16,850 nucleotides of DNA from GCA-020352575 sp964600365 (GTDB taxonomy: Bacteria > Actinomycetota > Acidimicrobiia > Spongiisociales > JAENVV01), in NCBI GenBank assembly GCA_964600365.1, contig CAZRJG010000046.1:1-16850 (forward strand). The letters are read 5' to 3'. Both the position numbers and the translations under genes were made by a program. Under the pieces are notes generated by a model that ran no database searches, was not told the DNA's origin, and saw nothing but the letters and a program-made list of their open reading frames with translations. Shown piece by piece: positions 1 through 5,549 of this stretch. How positions within the stretch are numbered: position 1 is the stretch's first letter; each line of letters starts with the position of its first letter.

Positions 1-83
1 AGGTTGTGTAGGAGACCGAGATCCTCACAAAGCGCCGTTCAGGCAACGTCGCCCGACCCCTCGACCAGGGCGTCTTCTTCGTG

Positions 84-149
84 GGTCAGGGGCGGCATCG
101 AACCGCCGACCTCCGTTCAGTCGGTCGGCCAGTCTCTCACTCGAAGACC
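84..149 (-). pseudogene. Degenerate tRNA-Phe-like gene remnant (possible attachment-site scar)
   Basis: Read on the minus strand, 107-91 forms a perfect T arm: 5-bp GGCGG/CCGCC stem and a TTCGATG loop. It is preceded by a five-base variable loop (AGGTC) and followed by a 7-base acceptor strand CCTGACC at 90-84. From memory, this 3' half closely resembles actinobacterial tRNA-Phe, which ends GGCGGTTCGATNCCGCC and then CCTGGCC. A CTGAA in the anticodon region fits Phe but lacks the bases needed for a normal loop. A candidate 5' acceptor, GGTC, at 149-146 pairs for only four of seven positions, and no proper D arm is found. The gene is therefore not functional as read. The best reading is a decayed tRNA or the duplicated 3' end left by an element that integrated in a tRNA gene. 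Confidence 0.45.
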
Positions 150-259
150 CCGCCGTTCTTGGAGGGTCGGACGATCGGGAGGGTGGCGCCAGGCCGGATT
201 CGGTTCGATGTCCCCGTGTTGAGCGGGCGTCGGGCTCGCCGACATGGGTGCGGTGGATG

Positions 260-276
260 TAGTCTGCCGGTAGTCT
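260..276 (+). promoter_or_regulatory. Candidate -10 box with 11-bp direct repeat before the HicA-like gene
   Basis: TAGTCT occurs at 260-265 and again at 271-276, exactly 11 bases apart. The second copy is a TANNNT-type -10 box eight bases before the ATG at 285, which would give a nearly leaderless transcript. No Shine-Dalgarno sequence is seen. The repeat may only be coincidental. Confidence 0.3.
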
Positions 277-284
277 CCTCGCTC

Positions 285-515
285 ATGCCGGGGCGGCCGA
301 GACACCCAGACAAGGACATCGAGAAGGATCTACTCAGGTGGGCAGAGGGTCGAGGATGGGCCATCACCAAGCGGAAGCGCGGTCCATTCAAGGCCAAGTG
401 TCCCTGTGGCAAGCACATCGAACACATTCATGTGACACCGTCAGGTAGCTGATACATCGAGAACAAGCGCGGGCAGATAGAGCGAACCTGCCCACTCCCA
501 GGAGAGCAGCGATGA
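285..515 (+). pseudogene. Small HicA-like toxin-type protein, interrupted by an in-frame TGA
   Basis: The ATG at 285 opens a 55-residue frame ending at TGA 450-452. It starts with a KDIEKDLLRWAEGRGW helix and then has KAKCPCGKHIEHIHVTPSG. This arrangement (amphipathic start, basic strand, CPCGKH, TPS) recalls a group of small actinobacterial proteins distantly similar to HicA mRNA interferases. The histidine usual in HicA is not in its normal place, so the family call is tentative. Beyond the TGA the same frame continues YIENKRGQIERTC and ends at TGA 513-515, which overlaps the ATG (512) of the next gene as ATGA. The family C-terminus, as I remember it, has just such an N-Y-x-x-N and R-x-TC region. 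The natural gene was therefore probably 285-515, with one nonsense mutation. Full length would be about 76 residues. Confidence 0.5.
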
Positions 516-859
516 CCACCTTCCGACTTGAGATCAACTTCACCGTTGGTGGAGAGAGCAGTATGGACATCCTCGAAGCCCACGTCGATGACGTCGCGGA
601 CGCCTTCTTTGCTGCGGACGGAATCTCTGACCAGGCAATGTCCACGGATCTTGCACAGAGGTCTGTGCTCTTTGACGCCACTGCTCAGGCAGAGTCCGTC
701 GGTGCCGCCCTTGATGTGATTCTCGGAGCGATCCGCTCTGCCATCCACGCGGCCCATGGATTCACGGGGGACTTCGTCACCTCCGAGGAGATCCTCCACC
801 ACATGAATCGCGCCGGCGAACACGACTGGGCCCAGGGCGAGATTCTCGTCGACGCATAG
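512..859 (+). CDS. Small hypothetical protein, possible antitoxin-like partner of the HicA-like gene
   Basis: This encodes 115 residues from an ATG with an AGGAG ribosome site at 500-504, seven bases upstream. Its start overlaps the in-frame end of the preceding broken gene by ATGA, which indicates translational coupling. The protein is acidic and alpha/beta in character: it opens MTTFRLEINFTV, has a helix rich in D and A, and then has VLFDATAQAESVGAALDVILGAIRSA. That layout resembles small partner proteins often found beside HicA-like genes in actinobacteria, where FDR-x-A is followed by an A/V-rich helix. It lacks a clear helix-turn-helix at the end. The base composition is poorer in GC than the rest of the window. 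The function is not known; the antitoxin role rests on position only. Confidence 0.6.
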   Translation: MTTFRLEINFTVGGESSMDILEAHVDDVADAFFAADGISDQAMSTDLAQRSVLFDATAQAESVGAALDVILGAIRSAIHAAHGFTGDFVTSEEILHHMNRAGEHDWAQGEILVDA

Positions 860-906
860 CCCCTCGGTTCCCAGTACAGAGCGGGTCGATGAGCCCGATG
901 GTGGCT

Positions 907-943
907 GCCCCCTTCGTTGGGGGCGAGGCATGGCTTCTCGCCC
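907..943 (+). other. Two overlapping GC-rich hairpins (mutually exclusive or pseudoknot)
   Basis: GCCCCC (907-912) pairs with GGGGGC (919-924) around a TTCGTT loop. GGGCGAG (921-927) pairs with CTCGCCC (937-943). The two stems share 921-924, so they compete or could form a pseudoknot if shortened. They lie after the stop at 859 and before the ssrA-like end at 1029. This could be a terminator for the module or remnant tmRNA structure; neither can be settled here. The rest of 860-1141 shows no gene I can support. Confidence 0.35.
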
Positions 944-1028
944 GGTTCCACTCTCGGTGTTCGCACCCCTTCTCCTCGGGCGGCACCACCTTCGCCTATT
1001 GCGGGCCTGGTTCGCTGGTGAAGTCCAA

Positions 1029-1056
1029 GGGGTTCCAATCCCCTCAGCTCCACGAG
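1029..1056 (+). other. tmRNA (ssrA) 3'-end remnant, candidate att site
   Basis: The sequence forms a perfect T arm, with AGGGG at 1029-1033, a TTCCAAT loop at 1034-1040 and CCCCT at 1041-1045. A 7-base acceptor strand CAGCTCC and discriminator A (1053) follow. CAGCTCCACCA is the conserved 3' end of tmRNA; here the last bases are CACGA. No matching 5' acceptor (GGGGCTG), tag reading frame or upstream tmRNA domains are found, so only the 3' end is present. ssrA 3' ends are well-known integration sites, and integration leaves such a truncated copy at the far end of the element. The strand places the element to the left and older chromosome to the right. Confidence 0.6.
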
Positions 1057-1141
1057 ACGAACGGGTCCGGTGTCGTCGGGACCGTTCCGCCCCGGGTTCG
1101 ACCCATCTACGCTTCCCACCGTTCCCGCGGGGAGCCCACTG

Positions 1142-2917
1142 ATGACCCGAACGTCCCTATCGCCCGCATGTGAGCTCGAGGTCTGTCGCCCCCGGCACGC
1201 CGAGGTCGAGGAGACGATCACAGGCCTCATCGCGGACACGGCCAGTGACCCGTCTGAGTCCGGGACCGCCCAGCCGCTTGCCGAGGCGCTGCTCGACCTG
1301 CTGGGTGCCGACCGCGTGGCCCTCTTCGCCGCCAAGACCTCGGAGCGGGCGCTTCCACGAGTGGCGGTGGCGCCCCTGCCGGAGTCCCCGGCGCCTCCGC
1401 TCGTGATCGGTGCTGCGGCGTTCCCCGAGAGTTGGCGGCGGATCTCCGAAGGAGCGCCGTTCCGGGGCGAGAGCCTTCTCGAGTTCGACTCCAGGACGGC
1501 GACGTACAAGGCCAGGATGGACGCCCGGGGAACGACCGACGTCATCCTCCTCCCCGTCTCCGACAGGGGCAGGAACCTCGGGCTCGTCTCCGCCGAGTAC
1601 GGCGGAGGAAGCCCGTTCCGGCCCTGTGACCGGTTGCTCCGGACCATCGTCACGATCCTCAGGCGGCGCCTGGGCCGGTGGCTGGCGTGGCGGAAGGTCG
1701 AGCGTACTCAGGAGCTCCTTTTCTCCCTGGCACGCTGTAGTGCCGCAGTCCTGAAGGCCCCGGACGAGGATGCCTTGCTCGGGGACTTCTGCACCGTCCT
1801 CGTCGAGGACCAGGACATCGAGTTCGTGTTGATCGGGTCGCTTGACGGTGCCGACGGGCGGCTGGCGGTGCGGGCCGTCGGGACCCGCCATGAGGAGGTG
1901 TCCGCGAGTGCCGAGGTGGTGCCCGGCGACCTCCTCCCGCCGACCCCACTCGCCCTGAGGGCGGCGGCGTCCGGGGGCCCGGCAGTGGCGTACCGCGTCG
2001 AGTATGACGATGTCGAGTGGGAATCCTCACGGCGCATCCATCCCGGTGGCGGGGACCTCGCGTGCATCCCCGTCAGCGTCGACGGAACCGTGCAGGCGGT
2101 GGCCATGATCGGCACGGTGGAGCCGGACGCCTTCGGCGCGTTCGAGTACGACCTCCTCGCGCAGATGACCGATATCCTTGGGCGCGGGATCGGTGGCATC
2201 CGGGCAAGGCACGCTCTCGAGGAGGCCTCTGAGGACCTTGCCCACCTCATCGACTCCAAGGACCAACTCCTGGCCACGGTCTCGCACGAACTGCGGACGC
2301 CGCTCACCTCGATCGTCGGCCTCTCCCACATCCTCGAGGAGTCCGTCGGGGACTTCGACCCCGCCGAGGCCAGGGAGCTCGCGGGCATCGTCCGCGACCA
2401 GGGGATCCAGCTCTCCCACATCGTGGAGGACCTGCTCGTGCTCGCCAAGGAGAACGCCGGTGGGATCGTGCTCAGGCCCGAGCGGATCGACCTCCTGGCG
2501 GAGACCCGCCGGGAACTGGAGGCCCTGTCGGCGACGAGTGCCCGCTCGGCCGACCTCGATGGCATCACCGGGTGGGCGATGGCGGACCCGACGCGCGTGC
2601 GGCAGGTCGTGCGGAACCTCGTCACCAACGCCTGGCAGCACGGGGGCCCAACGGTCGAGGTGGAGGTCGGGCATGACGGCCATGACGCGTGGATCGTGGT
2701 CAGGGACGATGGCCCCGCGATACCGAGTGAGCACTCGGAGAAGGTCTTCTCCCCCTATCACCACGTGTACCGGCCCGCCACCATGCCGGGGTCGCTCGGC
2801 CTCGGCCTCTCAATCTCCCGTGCCATCGCGAGGAGGATGGACGGCGACCTCACCTACCACCACACGGGGGAGTGGAGCGTATTCCGGTTCACCGTCCCCC
2901 TTGACGTCGTGCCGTAG
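1142..2917 (+). CDS. Soluble sensor histidine kinase with two GAF-like domains (orphan)
   Basis: I chose the ATG at 1142 because GGGGAG lies seven bases upstream; an in-frame GTG at 1070 has no ribosome site and lies next to the ssrA-like remnant. The product has 591 residues. Two GAF-like sensory regions (about 45-185 and 200-350) are separated by a basic helix. The HisKA dimerisation helix follows, with the phospho-acceptor His382 in SHELRTPLTS. The ATPase domain has an N box (RNLVTNAWQHGG, 491-502), a G1 box (RDDGPAIP, 521-528) and a G2 box (GSLGLGLSISR, 550-560). G1 reads DGPA, where DxGxG is usual. No transmembrane segment is seen, so it should sense an internal ligand or redox signal. 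No response regulator adjoins it; its partner must be elsewhere. The GAF ligand cannot be told from the sequence. Confidence 0.88.
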   Translation: MTRTSLSPACELEVCRPRHAEVEETITGLIADTASDPSESGTAQPLAEALLDLLGADRVALFAAKTSERALPRVAVAPLPESPAPPLVIGAAAFPESWRRISEGAPFRGESLLEFDSRTATYKARMDARGTTDVILLPVSDRGRNLGLVSAEYGGGSPFRPCDRLLRTIVTILRRRLGRWLAWRKVERTQELLFSLARCSAAVLKAPDEDALLGDFCTVLVEDQDIEFVLIGSLDGADGRLAVRAVGTRHEEVSASAEVVPGDLLPPTPLALRAAASGGPAVAYRVEYDDVEWESSRRIHPGGGDLACIPVSVDGTVQAVAMIGTVEPDAFGAFEYDLLAQMTDILGRGIGGIRARHALEEASEDLAHLIDSKDQLLATVSHELRTPLTSIVGLSHILEESVGDFDPAEARELAGIVRDQGIQLSHIVEDLLVLAKENAGGIVLRPERIDLLAETRRELEALSATSARSADLDGITGWAMADPTRVRQVVRNLVTNAWQHGGPTVEVEVGHDGHDAWIVVRDDGPAIPSEHSEKVFSPYHHVYRPATMPGSLGLGLSISRAIARRMDGDLTYHHTGEWSVFRFTVPLDVVP

Positions 2918-2995
2918 ATAGGGTCTCGGCGCACGGGTGGGGATCGGGCGTCGGAGACGTCCGTGGGAATGGGTCAACTCGCCGGCGAGAGGGCC

Positions 2996-3001
2996 GATAC
3001 T
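2996..3001 (+). promoter_or_regulatory. -10 box of a leaderless promoter
   Basis: GATACT lies six bases before the ATG at 3008, so transcription should start at or next to the start codon. This supports 3008 over the in-frame GTG at 2963. GANNNT is an accepted variant of the actinobacterial -10 box. Confidence 0.45.
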
Positions 3002-3007
3002 GCAGGC

Positions 3008-3370
3008 ATGACCAGTGTGGCCGATCGCCAGCGGCGCCCCGTTTCGGAGGTGCAGGGGAGCCTTCGCCCCCTGGGGGACCCCCCTCCCGGCGTCCCCGTG
3101 ACCCTCAGACTCTCCAACGGAATCCTCTTCATCGAAGGTGACGGACTCGGGACGCTTGGGTCCTGGCCCGTCGAGGAACTCTCGGCGGTCACCTCCGAAG
3201 AGGGCGCGATCCTCGAGGTGGAAGGGGAGCAGTTCGTGCTCACGTGTGAGGACTCCGGGTGGGAACGCATCGTGGTGCGCCGCCTCGAGGGCCGCCCATG
3301 GTGGTGGATGGTGCCCTCGGTGATCCTGGGACTCCTCATCGCACTTGCGCTGTTCACCCTGCTCGGGTGA
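3008..3370 (+). CDS. Small tail-anchored membrane protein of unknown function
   Basis: The product has 120 residues from ATG 3008; the frame is open back to a GTG at 2963, but the GATACT box before 3008 favours the shorter form. The soluble part (about 1-95) is predicted to be mostly beta strand: VTLRLSNGILFIEGDGLGTLGSWPVEEL and then FVLTCEDSGWERIVVRRLE, a pattern reminiscent of a small PH-like fold. A single hydrophobic segment, from WWWMVPSVILGLLIALAL to the end, would anchor it with the bulk in the cytoplasm. It is followed by a winged-helix gene with its own operator-like region, so it is probably a single-gene unit. I do not recognise a named family. Confidence 0.7.
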   Translation: MTSVADRQRRPVSEVQGSLRPLGDPPPGVPVTLRLSNGILFIEGDGLGTLGSWPVEELSAVTSEEGAILEVEGEQFVLTCEDSGWERIVVRRLEGRPWWWMVPSVILGLLIALALFTLLG

Positions 3371-3402
3371 GACCCCCATTTTCCAATGAGGAGCGTTCGG
3401 CG

Positions 3403-3431
3403 TATTGTGATATCTCAATATGGTGTCATAT
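3403..3431 (+). promoter_or_regulatory. Operator-like palindromes at the promoter of the winged-helix gene
   Basis: 3403-3420 reads TATTGTGATATCTCAATA, a palindrome with eight of nine pairs matching around a GATATC centre. Directly overlapping it, 3418-3431 is ATATG-GTGT-CATAT. This AT-rich patch stands out from its surroundings. A possible promoter is TTCGGC (3396-3401), 17 bases, then TATGGT (3419-3424). That would place the main palindrome between the -35 and -10 boxes, as a repressor site would be. The -35 match is weak. Confidence 0.5.
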
Positions 3432-3449
3432 GGCGCCAAAGGAGAACGC

Positions 3450-4004
3450 ATGTCCGCCGAGGATGCTGTCCGCACCTATCTGACCTATTTGCAGGATCCG
3501 TCGTCGCTTCGTGACGCCGAGGAGGTTGAGCGCCTTCGAGTTGCGGCAGAGGCCGCCACCGATCCGATCGAGAAGGTGAAGCTCCTCTCGGCCGCCCAGC
3601 GGGCGGACGAAGTCGACGGGTCGTCGTTCGAGGCAGGGTTCGTGGCCCACGCCAAGGAGTGGGCGGAGGCCGAGCAGGTCACCCCCGACGCGTTCAAGGC
3701 GCTTGGCGTGCAGGCCGACGTCCTCTCGGCCGCCGGACTCATCCAGCGCAGGGCCCGTTCTGCCAAGACGACCACGCCGTCCCGACGCACCCGGTCGCAG
3801 GGCGTGTCCGTCGAGCGGGTGATGGAGTCGATTCCCCATGAGCCCTTCCGGATCAGGGAGGTCATGGAAGCGACGGGTGCGTCACTCCAGACGGTGCGCA
3901 AGGCAGTGAGGACCCTGCTCGAGCAGGGTGCGGTGGTCGACCTCGGCCCCGACCAGAACTGGGACGGCCGAGGCAGGACGCCGACGCTGTACCGACGGGC
4001 CTAG
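3450..4004 (+). CDS. Winged-helix DNA-binding-like protein of unknown function
   Basis: The start ATG 3450 has an excellent ribosome site, AAAGGAG at 3438-3444, five bases upstream; an earlier in-frame ATG at 3420 falls inside the operator palindrome. The product has 184 residues. Residues 1-95 are predicted to be helical and acidic (ATDPIEKVKLLSAAQRADEVD). A basic S/T/R linker (about 99-117) follows. The C-terminal part, from VSVERVMESIPHEPFRIREV through TGASLQTVRKAVRTLLEQGAVVDLG to RGRTPTLYRRA, has the spacing of a winged helix: helix, turn, recognition helix, wing. It may bind the palindrome upstream of its own gene. It could be an actinobacterial regulator or a nucleoid-associated protein. 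I do not recognise a named family. Confidence 0.75.
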   Translation: MSAEDAVRTYLTYLQDPSSLRDAEEVERLRVAAEAATDPIEKVKLLSAAQRADEVDGSSFEAGFVAHAKEWAEAEQVTPDAFKALGVQADVLSAAGLIQRRARSAKTTTPSRRTRSQGVSVERVMESIPHEPFRIREVMEATGASLQTVRKAVRTLLEQGAVVDLGPDQNWDGRGRTPTLYRRA

Positions 4005-4013
4005 CGCGCCTCT

Positions 4014-4041
4014 CGAAGGTCGCTGGAGGGAGGGACCTTCG
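4014..4041. terminator. Candidate bidirectional hairpin terminator
   Basis: CGAAGGTC (4014-4021) and GACCTTCG (4034-4041) form a perfect 8-bp stem around a 12-base loop. It lies between two convergent genes ending at 4004 and 4054, where a shared terminator is expected. There is no T run on either side, and the loop is long, so the call is moderate. Confidence 0.4.
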
Positions 4042-4053
4042 TGGTGCGATCGC

Positions 4054-4899
4054 CTAGTACTCGTAGAAGCCGCGACCGGACTTCCGGCCGAGCAGGCCCG
4101 CTTCGACCATCCGTGACAACAGTGGCGGCGGGGCGTACTGGGGGCTCTTGAACTCCTCGAACAGCACGTCGGCGACGAGCTTCATCGTGTCCAGGCCGAT
4201 GTAGTCGCAGAGCTGGAGCGGGCCCATCGGGTGGTTGGCGCCGAGGCGCATGCCTGCGTCGATGTCGTCGGCGGAGGCGAATCCCTGCTCGTACATACGA
4301 ATCGCCTCGGTGAGGTACGGCACGAGGAGCATGTTCACGATGAATCCGGCTCGGTCCTTTGAGCGGATGACGGTCTTGCCGAGGACACCGGTGACGAACG
4401 CCTCGGCACGTTCTGCGACCGCAGGGTCGAGGATGAGCGTTTCCACGACCTCCACCAGCGCCATGACCGGCACAGGGTTGAAGAAGTGCAGGCCGAGGAA
4501 GCGGCGGGGGTTCGACATCGCCGACGAGAGGCGGGTGATCGGCAGCGAAGAGGTGTTCGAGGCGACGATCGTGTGCTCCCCGACGATGCCGTCGAGTTCC
4601 CGGAAGGTCTCCATCTTCAGGCCCTCATGCTCGATGATCGCCTCGATGACCAGTTCGCGATCGGCCATGAGCCCCAGGTCGGTGGTGAAGCGGATGTGGC
4701 CCATCGCAGCGTCCGCGTCCGCTTGCTCGAGCTTGCCCCGGGACACGGCCCGCTCGAGAGATGTCGCGACGCGCCGTTCACCGACTGCAGCGAGCTCCTG
4801 TGAGACCTCTCGCACGACGACATCGACGCCCGCCTTGGCACAGATCTCTGCGATTCCGGCGCCCATCTGGCCACCGCCGATGATGCCTACTCGATCCAC
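4054..4899 (-). CDS. hbd: 3-hydroxybutyryl-CoA / 3-hydroxyacyl-CoA dehydrogenase
   Basis: This NAD-dependent enzyme interconverts 3-hydroxyacyl-CoA and 3-ketoacyl-CoA in fatty-acid or butyrate-type metabolism. The length of 281 residues is normal for the stand-alone family (Hbd, PaaH, FadB2). The N-terminal Rossmann fold has GIIGGGQMGAGIA (5-17). The catalytic residues can be placed by spacing to the human enzyme: Ser117 in NTSSL, His138 in HFFNPVPVM, Glu150, and Asn189 in GFIVN. The C-terminal dimer domain has DAGMRLGANHPMGPLQLCD. The start is GTG 4899, with GAGGAG six bases upstream. It lies 41 bases after the uracil-DNA glycosylase stop on the same strand and may be the last gene of that unit. 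Chain-length preference cannot be told from sequence alone, so the symbol is generic. Confidence 0.92.
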   Translation of the reverse strand: MDRVGIIGGGQMGAGIAEICAKAGVDVVVREVSQELAAVGERRVATSLERAVSRGKLEQADADAAMGHIRFTTDLGLMADRELVIEAIIEHEGLKMETFRELDGIVGEHTIVASNTSSLPITRLSSAMSNPRRFLGLHFFNPVPVMALVEVVETLILDPAVAERAEAFVTGVLGKTVIRSKDRAGFIVNMLLVPYLTEAIRMYEQGFASADDIDAGMRLGANHPMGPLQLCDYIGLDTMKLVADVLFEEFKSPQYAPPPLLSRMVEAGLLGRKSGRGFYEY

Positions 4900-4940
4900 G
4901 TCCTGCTCCTCGGTGCTGGGGACCGAGAGCCTATCGGGAC

Positions 4941-5516
4941 TCAGCCCTCGGCCTGGTCCCGGGTGAGCTCACCGGCGAGGACCCGGCGGGCGAGCTCGAA
5001 GTCGGCCCGCACCTCCTCGATGCGCCGGGGATCGCGCAGGACCGCAGCGGGGTGGAACGTGGGGATCAGCATGCCGCGCCACCAGGGGTAGACGCGACCG
5101 CGCATGCGGGTGATGCCGGTATCGGTGCGCAGGAGGAGTTTCGTTGCGAAGTTGCCGAGGGTCATCACAACCTCCGGGGCGATGAGGTCGATCTGGTTGC
5201 GGAGATACCCCTTGCAGGCGTCGATCTCGTCCTGTTTCGGATCACGGTTGTTGGGAGGCCTGCACTTGAGCACGTTGGCGATGAAGGCGTCCTCGGTTCG
5301 GGTGAGTCCGATCTCCTCGAGGAGTTGGGTGAGCAGTTGCCCCGCCCGCCCCACGAACGGGACCCCCTGTTCGTCCTCGTGCTTCCCGGGAGCCTCGCCG
5401 ACGAACATGATCCGTGCCGTCGGGCTCCCAGCCCCGAACACGACCCGGGTGCGGGTCTCGGCGAGTCGACAGGCGGTGCACGCCTCGGCTTCGATGCGGA
5501 GCGCCGTGAGATCCAT
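4941..5516 (-). CDS. Type-4 (4Fe-4S) uracil-DNA glycosylase
   Basis: This enzyme removes uracil from DNA to start base-excision repair. The length of 191 residues fits family 4. Four cysteines that would hold the iron-sulphur cluster are present: Cys13 and Cys16 (CTAC), Cys85 (NVLKCRPP) and Cys101 (DACKGYL). Motif A is GEAPGKHEDEQG (40-51), and the C-terminal motif is HPAAVLR (155-161). The start ATG 5516 has no ribosome site; TACCCT at 5530-5525 lies eight bases upstream and might give a near-leaderless transcript, or the gene may be translated from the kinase transcript, whose stop is 33 bases upstream. The neighbours are regulatory and metabolic, so its place here looks incidental. Confidence 0.93.
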   Translation of the reverse strand: MDLTALRIEAEACTACRLAETRTRVVFGAGSPTARIMFVGEAPGKHEDEQGVPFVGRAGQLLTQLLEEIGLTRTEDAFIANVLKCRPPNNRDPKQDEIDACKGYLRNQIDLIAPEVVMTLGNFATKLLLRTDTGITRMRGRVYPWWRGMLIPTFHPAAVLRDPRRIEEVRADFELARRVLAGELTRDQAEG

Positions 5517-5549
5517 GGGCAGGGAGGGTACGACGCGATCCGAACGAAA

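Noticed and set aside
84..149. A functional tRNA-Phe
   Set aside because: The acceptor pairs at only four positions, the D arm is not formed and the anticodon loop is short.
81..284. N-terminal extension of the HicA-like frame back to 81
   Set aside because: The added residues translate the tRNA-like sequence, a known kind of false protein; the family-like part begins at the ATG at 285.
450..452. TGA as a selenocysteine codon in the HicA-like gene
   Set aside because: No SECIS-like hairpin directly follows, and the family has no known selenoprotein; a nonsense mutation is simpler.
1070..1141. GTG at 1070 as start of the soluble kinase
   Set aside because: It has no ribosome site, and the 24 extra residues are non-domain sequence next to the ssrA-like remnant; ATG 1142 has GGGGAG in place.
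3403..3420. CRP or FNR site
   Set aside because: The half-site spacing does not fit: TGTGA and its counterpart are too close for CRP, and the TTGAT/ATCAA halves of FNR are absent.
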